Below are positions 14,301-23,710 of a DNA stretch of 60,035 nucleotides, in pieces (positions within the stretch are counted from its first letter, which is position 1; every line of letters begins with the position of its first letter). Origin of the DNA: an uncultured Clostridia bacterium. GTDB taxonomy: Bacteria > Bacillota > Clostridia > Oscillospirales > Acutalibacteraceae. The notes below the pieces were generated by a model that was not told the origin of the DNA, ran no database searches, and saw only the letters and a list, made by a program, of their open reading frames with translations. The position numbers and the translations under genes were made by a program. The stretch is taken from positions 1 through 60,035 of the forward strand of contig CANQDR010000010.1 of the NCBI GenBank assembly GCA_947593615.1. The letters run 5' to 3'.

Positions 14301-16589
14301 ATGGAATATAAAGAATTTTTAAAGACAAAGCAAATAAAGAATGTTGCAACAGGTTTTGAATGTAAAGAGTTTAATCCAAAATTATTTGAGTGGCAGCAGA
14401 AAATAAGCCGATGGGGACTTAAAAAAGGGAAATGCGCATATTTTGAGGAATGCGGATTAGGCAAGACAGTGCAACAGCTTGAATTTGCAGACAAAGTACA
14501 TAAAGAAACAAATATGCCCGTGCTGATTATTGCACCTTTGGCAGTTGCAAGGCAGACAGAAAAGGAAGGCGCAAAATTCGGTTATAAAGTTAATTTATGT
14601 AGAACTCAATCAGACGTTGTAAATGGCATAAATATTACAAATTATGAAATGCTTGAACATTTTAATCCCGATGTTTTCAGCGGCATAGTTTTGGACGAAA
14701 GTTCAATTTTAAAAAATTATACTTCAAAAACGAAATCATATCTTGTTGACGCATTTAAAGAAACACCATATAAACTTTGCTGCACTGCAACACCCTCACC
14801 AAATGATTTCACAGAGCTTGGCAATCACGCAGAATTTCTCGGAATTATGAGCAGAACAGAAATGCTTGCAACATTCTTTATACACGATGGAGGTAGCACA
14901 AAAGACTGGCGATTAAAAGGACACGCTAAAAATAAGTTTTTTGAGTGGGTTGCTTCATGGGCGTGCTGTTTAACAAATCCTGCCGACTTAGGATTTGACG
15001 GCAGCAGTTACATACTCCCAAAACTCAATGTTATAGAGCATATTGTCAAATCAAATAATCTGATTGATGATGACGGTCAGATGAGATTATATGCAAATAC
15101 ATCATTATCTCTTGCGGAACGCAGACAAGCCCGTAAAGATAGTCTCGCAGAGCGTTCAAAAATCACAGCCGATATTGTAAATTCAACCAATGAGCAGTGT
15201 CTTGTTTGGTGTGATTATAACGATGAATCAGCTTTATCAACTCAGCTTATAAACGGAGCTGTAGAAGTCAAAGGCTCAGATACAGACGAGCATAAAACAT
15301 CATCTATGCTTGATTTTTCAAACGGTAAAATCAAATGTCTTGTATCTAAGCCGAAAATAGCAGGATGGGGAATGAACTGGCAGAACTGCCATAACATCAT
15401 CTTCAATGGATTATCCGATAGCTTTGAAGCATATTATCAGGCAATTCGGCGATGTTGGAGATTTGGACAACAACACGAAGTAAATGTTCATATTGTTACA
15501 TCAGAGGCCGAAGGTGCAGTTAAGCAGAATATTGAACGGAAACAAGCTGACGCACAGAAAATGACAGCCGAGCTTGTTAAATTCACTAAAGACATTTTAA
15601 AAGCTGATATAAACAGCACAGTCAGAATGACTGAAAACTATTACGCAGGAAAACAAACTCAAATTCCTGAATGGTTAGGAGGAAAAAACAGCGTGAATTG
15701 TATAGATAGCTGTATAACAGAAAAATTTGCACTATACAACGGAGACAGCTGCGAAATATTGAAAGATATTCCATCAGACAGTATTCATTACGAAATTTAC
15801 TCACCGCCTTTTGCAAGTCTTTATACCTACTCAAATTCTGATAGGGATTTGGGAAATTGCAAATCAGATAAAGAATTTTTTGAACATTTTGAGTTTATTG
15901 CAAAAGAGCTATACAGAGTTTTAAAGCCGGGTAGATTAATGAGTTTTCATTGTATGAATTTACCGACATCGAAAGAGCGTTACGGATATATAGGGATTAA
16001 AGATTTCAGAGGCGAATTAATCAGACTTTTTCAAAAATGTGGATTTATTTATCATTCAGAAGTCTGCATTTGGAAGGACCCTGTAATTGCAATGCAAAGG
16101 ACAAAAGCACTTGGGCTTTTGCACAAACAATTAAAGAAGGACAGCGCTATGTCGAGACAAGGAATTCCCGACTATCTTGTAACAATGCGTAAACCAGGCA
16201 TTAATGATGAACCCATAACGCATACGGACGAAAGTTTTCCAGTTAATGTTTGGCAGAATTATGCAAGTCCTGTCTGGATGGATATTAATCCGTCAGACAC
16301 ATTACAGGCGCGTTCCTGTCGCGATGAAAAAGACGAAAAACATATATGCCCATTACAATTAACAGTAATTGAGCGTGGTGTCAAATTATGGTCACATCCC
16401 GGAGATACAGTTTTAACGCCGTTTATGGGAATTGGTTCGGAGGCGGTTAAAGCACTGGAACTTGGACGAAATGCAGTAGGTATTGAACTGAAATCAACGT
16501 GGTATCGGCAAGCGGTCAAGAACTGTCAGGGAGTTACTGCATCGTCTCAGATGTCATTATTCAGTCAAAGTATAAATAATGAGATATAG
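14301..16589 (+). CDS. Fusion of SNF2-type helicase and site-specific DNA methyltransferase
   Basis: The protein has 762 residues from ATG 14301 (GAGGAG 6 bp upstream). Residues about 25-440 form an SF2/SNF2 helicase: ECGLGKT (motif I), VLDESSILKN (motif II, DE-box variant), CCTATPSPNDFTEL (motif III) and an AYYQAIRRCWRFGQ motif VI. Residues about 480-750 form an amino-methyltransferase: YSPPFASLYTY (catalytic SPPF), and GDTVLTPFMGIGSEAVKALE near the end (SAM-binding motif I, permuted order). No nuclease domain or nuclease gene is next to it. Known phage versions are thought to protect or mark phage DNA, and the helicase half may load the methylase along DNA. Confidence 0.88.
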   Translation: MEYKEFLKTKQIKNVATGFECKEFNPKLFEWQQKISRWGLKKGKCAYFEECGLGKTVQQLEFADKVHKETNMPVLIIAPLAVARQTEKEGAKFGYKVNLCRTQSDVVNGINITNYEMLEHFNPDVFSGIVLDESSILKNYTSKTKSYLVDAFKETPYKLCCTATPSPNDFTELGNHAEFLGIMSRTEMLATFFIHDGGSTKDWRLKGHAKNKFFEWVASWACCLTNPADLGFDGSSYILPKLNVIEHIVKSNNLIDDDGQMRLYANTSLSLAERRQARKDSLAERSKITADIVNSTNEQCLVWCDYNDESALSTQLINGAVEVKGSDTDEHKTSSMLDFSNGKIKCLVSKPKIAGWGMNWQNCHNIIFNGLSDSFEAYYQAIRRCWRFGQQHEVNVHIVTSEAEGAVKQNIERKQADAQKMTAELVKFTKDILKADINSTVRMTENYYAGKQTQIPEWLGGKNSVNCIDSCITEKFALYNGDSCEILKDIPSDSIHYEIYSPPFASLYTYSNSDRDLGNCKSDKEFFEHFEFIAKELYRVLKPGRLMSFHCMNLPTSKERYGYIGIKDFRGELIRLFQKCGFIYHSEVCIWKDPVIAMQRTKALGLLHKQLKKDSAMSRQGIPDYLVTMRKPGINDEPITHTDESFPVNVWQNYASPVWMDINPSDTLQARSCRDEKDEKHICPLQLTVIERGVKLWSHPGDTVLTPFMGIGSEAVKALELGRNAVGIELKSTWYRQAVKNCQGVTASSQMSLFSQSINNEI

Positions 16590-16593
16590 TCTT

Positions 16594-17253
16594 ATGGAAA
16601 ACGAAAACAAACCAATTTACAACCAAGCAATAGAACATTACGGAGTTAATCCGCAAATAGACATCGTAATTGAAGAAATGTCTGAACTGACTAAGGCACT
16701 ATTAAAACATCGCAGATACGGCACGGAAGATACATACAATGCTATCAGAGAAGAGCTTGCAGATGTGGGAATTTGCCTTGAGTATATCAAACTCATTTAT
16801 TCAATTGACGATAAATCACTTGAATTTATTAAAAATTTTAAGTTGGACAGACTTAGAAAACATATGGAGGAAACTTATATGAGAGAAATATTATTCAGAG
16901 GAAAACGCGGAGATGGTAAGTGGCTGTATGGACTTTATTCAGACGATTATGTTTATGATACCGATTTTCCTTGCATTGTACCATTGCGAAGTGAGCCTGA
17001 CGATGGTGATTGGGCGATTGACCGCTCGACTGTCGGACAGTACACAGGCTTGACCGACAAGAACGGCAATAAGATTTTTGAGGGAGATATACTTAAAACT
17101 TCTATCAGTTGCATTTTTTCTGTCGAGTGGGAAAAAGAAGGTAGATTTCTGGGATTTACAAGTGAAAGAAAAATAGTGTATGTCAATCGTGAACCAAAAG
17201 CTGAGGTAATCGGCAACATAAACGATAATCCCGAATTATTGGAGGAAAGCTAA
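16594..17253 (+). CDS. MazG-like and YopX-like domains in one reading frame
   Basis: Residues 1-95 from ATG 16594 (YNQAIEHYGVNPQIDIVIEE, then MSELTKALLKHRR and EELADVGICLEYI) form a MazG-like nucleotide pyrophosphohydrolase with the EExxE...EExxD metal motif. Residues about 96-220 (REILFRGKRGDGKWLYGLY, then GQYTGLTDKNGNKIFEGD) form a YopX domain. In other phages these are usually separate genes. An internal ATG at 16879, with GGAGG 8 bp upstream, would start the YopX part alone. Either both products are made or the fusion followed loss of a stop codon. ATG 16579 is an alternative overall start. Confidence 0.8.
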   Translation: MENENKPIYNQAIEHYGVNPQIDIVIEEMSELTKALLKHRRYGTEDTYNAIREELADVGICLEYIKLIYSIDDKSLEFIKNFKLDRLRKHMEETYMREILFRGKRGDGKWLYGLYSDDYVYDTDFPCIVPLRSEPDDGDWAIDRSTVGQYTGLTDKNGNKIFEGDILKTSISCIFSVEWEKEGRFLGFTSERKIVYVNREPKAEVIGNINDNPELLEES

Positions 17254-17254
17254 A

Positions 17255-17521
17255 ATGACAGAGAAGATAAAACCCTGTAAAGTTGATAATTTAATAGATA
17301 CTATAATTAGCCATAACGAGATAGTAGCTATTTGGGAAAATAGGCGCGACGAGAACGGAGAGTACCATTATCTGCTTTGGAGAGGGATGGCACATCAAAT
17401 CCCCAAAGAATATCTTAATAGGCTTTTTGATAAAATTTTTGGCACTGTTCCAGAAAATATATCAGAAGCCGACACAATAAACATAGCTGTTTTAACAGGA
17501 GGGCAAAAGAATGACTTGTAA
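17255..17521 (+). CDS. Hypothetical early phage protein, 88 residues
   Basis: Starts 1 bp after the previous stop, with GGAGG upstream, and overlaps the next gene by 11 bp. Charged and helical; no family recognised. Confidence 0.6.
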   Translation: MTEKIKPCKVDNLIDTIISHNEIVAIWENRRDENGEYHYLLWRGMAHQIPKEYLNRLFDKIFGTVPENISEADTINIAVLTGGQKNDL

Positions 17522-17903
17522 AGATTGTATTCATTATGAAATGTGTCAGACATTAGAAGATAACGGACAGGCTAATAAAATACATCCTCGCTGCTGTAGT
17601 TGTTTTGCTGACCGTTCAAAATTTATAAAATTGCCTTGTAAGGTTGGAGATACAGTTTATTACATATTTAAAGCTGAAATAGACAGAAATGCTATAAATG
17701 GTTTTATAGTAAGCGAGCCCATAAAAATTACAGAAGTCGGAACAAGAGGCTTTTGGACAAGTGCATTTCCAAATGAACATCCAGATGATATGGATAATTT
17801 TGAGCCGTGGGACAGTATCGACAAAACCGTATTTCTCACAAAAGAAGCCGCCGAACAGGCGTTGAGGGGTGAAAATAATGAAATCAGTACTATTAAGCAT
17901 TAA
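17511..17903 (+). CDS. Hypothetical phage protein with N-terminal cysteine cluster
   Basis: The protein has 130 residues. The N-terminal 35 residues (MTCKDCIHYEMCQTL, then HPRCCSCFADRSKF) form a cysteine cluster. This and the strand-rich part (KVGDTVYYIFKAEI, then EAAEQALRG at the end) are common in small proteins of Clostridia phages. AGGAGG precedes the ATG. Function unknown. Confidence 0.7.
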   Translation: MTCKDCIHYEMCQTLEDNGQANKIHPRCCSCFADRSKFIKLPCKVGDTVYYIFKAEIDRNAINGFIVSEPIKITEVGTRGFWTSAFPNEHPDDMDNFEPWDSIDKTVFLTKEAAEQALRGENNEISTIKH

Positions 17904-18441
17904 GCCTAAATATTGCGAACTTATTGCAAACGGTAAAAAGACGGTTGAAGTCCGAAAAAGCCGACCAAAAATTGAAACACCATTTAAGTGCTATATCTAT
18001 TGCACGAAAGATAAATGGGAACATCTTGTTCAAATGCCCGATAGAACATATCGAATTTACAATGGTAAAGATTATGGCAAGTACGACAATTCTTTAAAGT
18101 TTAAAGGCGAGAGCAATGGCAAAATCATAGGTGAGTTTATTTGCGACAAAATAGTAAATTATCGCATTTGCGTAGGGATTCCAGCCCATCTTGTCACAGA
18201 GGGTTGCATATCAGCAAAGCGAATAATGAAATATAGCAACAACGGTTTAGACGACCTTTATGTTTGGCATATTTCTAACCTCAAAATTTATGATGAACCG
18301 AAAGAGTTGAGCGATTTTTATAAAAATGGCACAGAAAAAATAAAAATAAATGACGATTGCACTTTAAAAATTGAGGGCGAAATTTCAATTACTCGCCCAC
18401 CTCAATCGTGGTGCTATGTTGAGGAGCGTGAAACAAAATGA
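17878..18441 (+). CDS. ASCH/PUA-like domain protein
   Basis: The protein has 187 residues from ATG 17878 (GAGGGG 8 bp upstream), overlapping the previous gene by 26 bp. LLSIKPKYCELIANGKKTVE, then VRKSRPK, is the start of the ASCH fold (beta-barrel with K/R...E.R), an RNA- or modified-base-binding module. Residues 120-187 add a second strand-rich part. Phage ASCH proteins are common in early operons; the ligand is unknown. Confidence 0.75.
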   Translation: MKSVLLSIKPKYCELIANGKKTVEVRKSRPKIETPFKCYIYCTKDKWEHLVQMPDRTYRIYNGKDYGKYDNSLKFKGESNGKIIGEFICDKIVNYRICVGIPAHLVTEGCISAKRIMKYSNNGLDDLYVWHISNLKIYDEPKELSDFYKNGTEKIKINDDCTLKIEGEISITRPPQSWCYVEERETK

Positions 18442-18500
18442 GCAGATATATTGATGCAGATGAAGCGGCGCAAAAATGGATAAGGAGTGAGCAAAAATGA
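18438..18500 (+). CDS. Very short open reading frame, probable remnant
   Basis: Twenty codons (MSRYIDADEAAQKWIRSEQK). The start MSRYIDADEA is that of a common phage protein family of 60-120 residues, so the rest seems deleted. It overlaps both neighbours by 4 bp. Confidence 0.35.
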   Translation: MSRYIDADEAAQKWIRSEQK

Positions 18501-18718
18501 AACATATGTGTGTTGATATTACAGGAGCTATGAAAAATGCAAAAATGTTTGTTGGTAATATCACTGTTGACGGCAAAACGTTACAGACTGAAAGAGAGGT
18601 AAAAATTTTTTTACAGTCACAATTAGATTTAGGTCGGAGAGTTTTGCCGTGCGGAGATTGTGACAATTTCGACTATCAGACAGGATGTAAAGGACACGAA
18701 AACAAGGAGGACAGCTAA
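18497..18718 (+). CDS. Small hypothetical phage protein, 73 residues
   Basis: AAGGAG lies about 10 bp upstream. The C-terminal part CGDCDNFDYQTGC has a cysteine cluster. A further very short frame (18720-18776) follows and looks like debris. Function unknown. Confidence 0.55.
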   Translation: MKHMCVDITGAMKNAKMFVGNITVDGKTLQTEREVKIFLQSQLDLGRRVLPCGDCDNFDYQTGCKGHENKEDS

Positions 18719-18839
18719 AATGACAAACCACAGCGGTATTAAGAATTGGCTCGAATCAGAAGACCAAATTGCATAAATCAGCACTGCATGGATAGGTGAG
18801 AAAAAAATTATGTGTTTCTTTAGTGGGGAGTGAAAACTG

Positions 18840-19265
18840 TTGGAACAAAAGCAAAGTGCAAAGGAATATTTAAGTTCCGTCAGATTGGCTGACAGGCACA
18901 TTAAAATAAAAGAGGAGGAATTACACCAACTGCAATTAAACATTGCTCAGATAAGCCCACAGACAACAGGAGAGCGTGTTCAATCGTCAAATAAAAGCAG
19001 CTTTACTCAGACTATTGATAAAATAGTTGATTTGCACAATGAAATTAATTCTGAGATTACCAGTCTTGTAGAGTTAAAATCAGAGGTGCGCAACAAAATA
19101 AATCAGCTATCAGATAAACGTTTTATCATTGTTTTAACAGATTATTACATAAATTGTAAGACATGGGAGCAGGTGGCGAAAGATAATAATTACACGGATA
19201 GACATGTTTACCGATTACATGGTTTAGCATTGCAAAATTTTAGAAAAAAGTTTAATATGATTTAA
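18840..19265 (+). CDS. Late transcription regulator, DUF1492/ArpU-like
   Basis: The protein has 141 residues and starts at TTG 18840, with GGGGAGTG upstream. The N-terminal two thirds are coiled coil. The C terminus (WEQVAKDNNYTDRHVYRLHG, then LALQNFRKKF) is a sigma-region-4-like helix-turn-helix. Proteins of this group stand just before the terminase and activate the late promoter. The next element is exactly such a promoter without a -35 (19267-19301). Confidence 0.8.
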   Translation: MEQKQSAKEYLSSVRLADRHIKIKEEELHQLQLNIAQISPQTTGERVQSSNKSSFTQTIDKIVDLHNEINSEITSLVELKSEVRNKINQLSDKRFIIVLTDYYINCKTWEQVAKDNNYTDRHVYRLHGLALQNFRKKFNMI

Positions 19266-19266
19266 G

Positions 19267-19301
19267 ATGTCATAGTATGTCATGTTTTTCTGTGCTATAA
19301 T
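19267..19301 (+). promoter_or_regulatory. Late promoter with activator repeats
   Basis: A consensus -10 (TATAAT, 19296-19301) lacks a -35. In place of the -35 lie two ATGTCAT repeats (19267-19273 and 19277-19283) 10 bp apart, suitable for binding the preceding ArpU-like protein. Confidence 0.65.
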
Positions 19302-19350
19302 AGTATTGTAGAAAGTTGAGAAAATCCTCCTAATTAAAATATACTCTCCT

Positions 19351-19382
19351 AAAAGCCGCTTCACTGTCGTGAGGTGGCTTTT
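19351..19382 (+). terminator. Hairpin in the leader of the terminase gene
   Basis: AAAAGCCGCTTCAC pairs with GTGAGGTGGCTTTT around a 4-base loop. It lies 30 bp before the terminase start and downstream of the late promoter, so it could attenuate early read-through. The U-run is short. Confidence 0.5.
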
Positions 19383-19411
19383 GATTTGTAAAATACAAGG
19401 TGGTGAGGTGA

Positions 19412-21055
19412 TTGCCTAATGAAGATAATTTAATAGTACCAAGCTCGAGTGAAGCTCGAAAAAACGGAGCAAAAGGCGGCAAAAAGTCGGGCGAATCACG
19501 TCGCCGAAAAAAGAGTATGAAACAGGTTATGGATATGCTCCTGCAAATGCCGGCAAATACACAGGCTGATTGGCAAATGCTTATTAATATGGGTATTGAT
19601 ACGAATAATCTTGATGAAGATACAGTTAATAATTTACTTATTGTTAATGCAGCACTGCTTTCAAAAGCAAAAACAGGTGATGTGAATTCTATAAAAGAAT
19701 TAAGAGATATTATTCAAGATGATGTTTATACAAATCACAAAATTGCAATGGATAAGGCGTATTTTGACATTGAGCGCAAGAAGATTGAACCTATAACAAT
19801 AGAAGAAAAAGAATATAAAGGAATTCCTGGAAATATGATAGCACCGTCGTTTTCGTCGGTGCTTTTTGATATAGAAGACAAGGGACATTCCGAATATGTG
19901 TTTTCCGGTGGCCGTGGTTCAACTAAATCATCTTTTGTAAGTTTAGAAGTAATTGATTTGCTTATGAAAAATAATGATATACACGCCTGCATAATGCGTC
20001 AGGTTGCCGATACTCTTCGCGGTTCTGTGTATCAGCAAATTTTATGGGCTATTGAGGCGTTAGATTTGTCGGATGAATTTCGGTCAACAGTAAGTCCTCT
20101 TGAGATTACAAGGATAAAAACAGGTCAAAAGATTTATTTCCGAGGCGCAGATGACCCGGGCAAAATAAAATCAATCAAAGTCCCTTTTGGGTATATAGGA
20201 GTTTTATGGTTTGAAGAACTTGACCAGTTTACAGGTCCCGAAGCAGTACGAAAAATAGAACAATCCGTAATTCGCGGCGGAGATATTGCTTATAAATTCA
20301 AGTCATTTAACCCTCCTAAATCGGCTCAGAACTGGGCTAATAAATATATTAAAATTCCGAGAGCAGACAGGCTTGTTGTTGAAAGCAATTACTTGTCTGT
20401 GCCAAAGCGATGGCTTGGAAAACCATTTATTGACGACGCAGAGTTTTTAAAAGAAACTAATCCTGTAGCTTATGAAAATGAGTATATGGGAATTGCAAAC
20501 GGTACCGGCGGCAATGTGTTTGATAATGTTACAATTCGTGAGGTTACTGATGAAGAAGTAAAAACATTTGACAGACTTTATCGCGGCGTTGACTGGGGCT
20601 GGTACCCAGACCCGTTTGCGTATAACTGTATGACATACATAGCAAATCAACACAAGTTGATTATCTTTGATGAATATCACTGTAATAAACGCTCTAACAG
20701 GCAAACCGCAGATGAGCTTATAAAAAATCACGGCGTTACTGAGAATGATATGATAATATGTGACAGTGGTATTGAAAATAAATCAATTGGGGATTATCGT
20801 GCTTTTGGTTTACTTGCACGACCTGCGGAAAAAGGACCCGGAAGCGTTGATTATTCTATGAAGTGGCTGCAATCGCTCAGAGAGATTGTAATTGATAACA
20901 AACGATGTCCTGAAACAGCAAAGGAATTTCTTGATTATGAGTATGAGCGCGACAAGGAAGGTAATGTAATTTCGGGTTATCCGGATATTAACAATCATCA
21001 TATAGACGCTGTTCGCTATGCCATGAATAGGGTTTGGAAAAGAAGAGGTGAGTAA
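19412..21055 (+). CDS. Terminase with small-subunit-like N terminus and large-subunit ATPase/nuclease
   Basis: The protein has 547 residues and starts at TTG. Residues 12-100 (SEARKNGAKGGKKSGESRRR, then KKSMKQVMDMLLQMP) resemble the N-terminal part of small terminase/KGG-type proteins. The rest is a PBSX-type large terminase: Walker A GGRGSTKS (166-173), Walker B GVLWFEELDQ, and nuclease residues in GVDWGWYPDP, CDSGIENKS and HHIDAVRYAM. It cuts and packages phage DNA into proheads. A separate small-subunit gene is missing upstream, which supports a real fusion. Confidence 0.9.
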   Translation: MPNEDNLIVPSSSEARKNGAKGGKKSGESRRRKKSMKQVMDMLLQMPANTQADWQMLINMGIDTNNLDEDTVNNLLIVNAALLSKAKTGDVNSIKELRDIIQDDVYTNHKIAMDKAYFDIERKKIEPITIEEKEYKGIPGNMIAPSFSSVLFDIEDKGHSEYVFSGGRGSTKSSFVSLEVIDLLMKNNDIHACIMRQVADTLRGSVYQQILWAIEALDLSDEFRSTVSPLEITRIKTGQKIYFRGADDPGKIKSIKVPFGYIGVLWFEELDQFTGPEAVRKIEQSVIRGGDIAYKFKSFNPPKSAQNWANKYIKIPRADRLVVESNYLSVPKRWLGKPFIDDAEFLKETNPVAYENEYMGIANGTGGNVFDNVTIREVTDEEVKTFDRLYRGVDWGWYPDPFAYNCMTYIANQHKLIIFDEYHCNKRSNRQTADELIKNHGVTENDMIICDSGIENKSIGDYRAFGLLARPAEKGPGSVDYSMKWLQSLREIVIDNKRCPETAKEFLDYEYERDKEGNVISGYPDINNHHIDAVRYAMNRVWKRRGE

Positions 21056-22373
21056 AATAGGACTTGTAAAATTTTTAAAAGGGGTGTTCAGAAGATTGTT
21101 TCCGATTAAAGATATACAAACAGCGTTGAATATTAAAACTGCTGTCACGTCAGAAATGATTGAAAAAATTGGAATTTGGCAGAATTGTTATGCAGGAAGA
21201 GCTTATTGGATTGATGAAAAAGTTGAAAGTTTACGGCTTGAACAGTCAATAACAAGGGAATTTGCAAATATCGTTCTTAACGAGATGACTGCAAGTGTTA
21301 CTGTTCCTCGTCTTGATGAAATTTTTCAAACAGCTGTTCGCAATTTAAATATTAATTTTCAAGAGGGATTAGCTACTGGTGCAATGGTAATTAAGCCACT
21401 TGGCGAGGATAAAGTGCAGTATGTATCTGCCAATGCTTTTATACCTGTTGAATACGACAGCAGAGGACGGCTGCTAAAGGTCGTATTTCCCGAGTTTAAA
21501 AAGCTTAATGATAATTATTACACCAGACTTGAATATCACGATTTAGACCCCGAGAAAGGTCTAACAATAACTAATACAGCTTATGTATCAGGTTCTCCGC
21601 AAAACCTTGGACGGCAAGTGACTTTAGAAACAGTTGAAGAATGGGCAAACCTTGAAGAAAACGTCAGCTACCCTCTTATGAAACGCCCTGCATTCGGTTA
21701 TTATCGAAATCCAATTAAGAATTACATAGACGGAAGTCATTGCGGTGTCTCAATATTCGATTCAGCACTTAGCGTTATTCAGAAAGCAGATGTCCAGTTT
21801 GGCCGACTTGACTGGGAGTTCGAAAGCGGAAAAAGACGTATTGACGTAGACATAACTGCACTCAAACAAGAAAACGGAAAGCTGAAAATAGAGGATGAGA
21901 TTTTTCGAGCAGTTGATGTTGACAATTTATTTGAAGATTTTTCTCCTGCAATTCGTGAAACAAACTATATTAACGGTCTTGAAGAATATAAGCGCAATAT
22001 CGAGTTTGAGGTTGGTCTTTCATACGGCGATATTTCCAATCCTCAGACGGTTGCAAAGACAGCGACTGAAATTAAGTCGTCAAAGGACCGTAAATATAAC
22101 ACAGTAACCGCAATACAAAATAATTTAAGGGATTGTCTTAATGATTTAGTTTATGCTCTTGCGTTTTATAACTCAATGACTACAAGCGGTTATAAATTCG
22201 TATGTGACTTCAAAGACAGTATCCTTACTGATGAAGAGACAGAGCGCAAACAGGATATTCAAGACATGGGACTTGGAATATTAAGACCTGAAGAATATAG
22301 GGCAAAATGGTATTCCGAAGATATTGAAACAGCTTTAAAAAATCTTCCACAATCAGCGGAGGTGATGGAATAA
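21048..22373 (+). CDS. Portal protein, SPP1/A118 type
   Basis: The protein has 441 residues, starts at GTG and overlaps the terminase by 8 bp. VSANAFIPVEYDSRGRLLKV, then the middle part with GVSIFDSALSVIQKAD and SYGDISNPQTVAKTATEIKS, is typical of SPP1 gp6-like portals. The portal ring is the DNA entry channel of the head and binds the terminase. Confidence 0.9.
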   Translation: MSKIGLVKFLKGVFRRLFPIKDIQTALNIKTAVTSEMIEKIGIWQNCYAGRAYWIDEKVESLRLEQSITREFANIVLNEMTASVTVPRLDEIFQTAVRNLNINFQEGLATGAMVIKPLGEDKVQYVSANAFIPVEYDSRGRLLKVVFPEFKKLNDNYYTRLEYHDLDPEKGLTITNTAYVSGSPQNLGRQVTLETVEEWANLEENVSYPLMKRPAFGYYRNPIKNYIDGSHCGVSIFDSALSVIQKADVQFGRLDWEFESGKRRIDVDITALKQENGKLKIEDEIFRAVDVDNLFEDFSPAIRETNYINGLEEYKRNIEFEVGLSYGDISNPQTVAKTATEIKSSKDRKYNTVTAIQNNLRDCLNDLVYALAFYNSMTTSGYKFVCDFKDSILTDEETERKQDIQDMGLGILRPEEYRAKWYSEDIETALKNLPQSAEVME

Positions 22374-22453
22374 TGAATACTGCAATTGCTGTTACAACAA
22401 TAATTTGCATAACAATTATTACGCTTGCATTTATAGGCAGGAGTAAAAAATAA
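22373..22453 (+). CDS. 26-residue membrane peptide between portal and minor head gene
   Basis: TAATG overlaps at both ends and GGAGGTG lies upstream. The product is mostly one hydrophobic helix (IAVTTIICITIITLAFI) and ends in GRSKK. Position and coupling suggest that it is translated. Function unknown. Confidence 0.5.
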   Translation: MNTAIAVTTIICITIITLAFIGRSKK

Positions 22454-23643
22454 TGTTCAGCCCGAATGAAATAGAAGCTATGCCTTTAGTGCTGGAAAAG
22501 CATTTTAAAGCTCTGGAATTGCGTGTTATGCAGGACGTTATACGTCGACTAAAAGCAAACGGCGGAGATATAACAAGAGCGGCAGACTGGCAAATAAACA
22601 GGCTTTATGAGCTTGGAAAAAGTAAAAAAGACATAAAACAAGAAATACAAAACGCTCTTGGATTTTCTGAGAATGAAATTAATCGTATTTATACCGAGGT
22701 ATTTGCAAGTGGTTATGCTCATGATGAAACCTTGTATACAGATGCAGGAAAAGATTTTATTCCTTTTGAAGAAAATAAACCGTTGCAGCAGATGATAAGT
22801 GCTGTAAAAGAACAAACGAAAAATGAATTTAAAAACATAACTCAATCTTTAGGATTTGCAGTAAAACAGCCTGACGGAAAACTAAAGTTTCAACCAATAG
22901 CAGAGTTCTATCAAAACACGCTTGACAAGGGAATGCTTGATATAACGAGCGGTGCATTCGATTACAATACAGTCTTAAAACACACAGTTGCCGAAATGAC
23001 AAACAGCGGATTAAGGACGGTCGATTATGCAAGCGGACATAGCAATCGTATTGAAGTAGCAATACGCAGAGCAGTTGTTACAGGATTTAATCAGGTTGTG
23101 GCTAAAATTAATGAAGATAATGCAAAACAGCTTGGAACAGATACATTCGAGATAAGCTGGCACAGCGGCCACAGACCCTCCCATTGGTGGGGAGGCCAAT
23201 GGTTTACAAGTGAACAATTAATTGATATTTGCGGCCTTGGTACGCCTGAAGGACTTTGCGGGTGTAATTGTTATCACTCATACACACCTGTTATACCGGG
23301 CATTTCAGTTCATACATATACAAAAGAACAGCTTGAAGAAATGGAGACAAAAGAACAGGAGAAGAAAAAATACGGTAATAAGGAATATACGAAATATGAG
23401 GCTCTGCAGAGGCAAAGACAGCTTGAATCTACTATGAGAGCTCAAAGGCAGAGAATAAAGCTGTTGCAAGATGGCGGAGCGGATGAAAAAGATATTTTAA
23501 CAGCTCGTGGAAGATATATGGCAACTTCATCTGAATATGTAAGGTTTTCAGAAGAAATGGGGTTGCCTCAGCAAAGGGAGCGTGTGACTATTGATAATCT
23601 CGGAAATATCGGCTCGGGAGAGTTTAAAAAATCAGCAGCTTAA
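22453..23643 (+). CDS. Minor capsid protein 2 (SPP1 gp7-like)
   Basis: The protein has 396 residues. FEISWHSGHRPSHWWGGQWF and the following HSYTPVIPGIS are diagnostic for phage minor capsid protein 2. The C-terminal 130 residues are coiled-coil and basic. It is probably a few-copy head protein bound to the portal. A terminator follows. Confidence 0.9.
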   Translation: MFSPNEIEAMPLVLEKHFKALELRVMQDVIRRLKANGGDITRAADWQINRLYELGKSKKDIKQEIQNALGFSENEINRIYTEVFASGYAHDETLYTDAGKDFIPFEENKPLQQMISAVKEQTKNEFKNITQSLGFAVKQPDGKLKFQPIAEFYQNTLDKGMLDITSGAFDYNTVLKHTVAEMTNSGLRTVDYASGHSNRIEVAIRRAVVTGFNQVVAKINEDNAKQLGTDTFEISWHSGHRPSHWWGGQWFTSEQLIDICGLGTPEGLCGCNCYHSYTPVIPGISVHTYTKEQLEEMETKEQEKKKYGNKEYTKYEALQRQRQLESTMRAQRQRIKLLQDGGADEKDILTARGRYMATSSEYVRFSEEMGLPQQRERVTIDNLGNIGSGEFKKSAA

Positions 23644-23710
23644 CCGCTCTCATTAAAATAAGGAGTAACAATGTTGCTACGCAAGTGTAAATCTTAATAA
23701 TTGTTAATCA

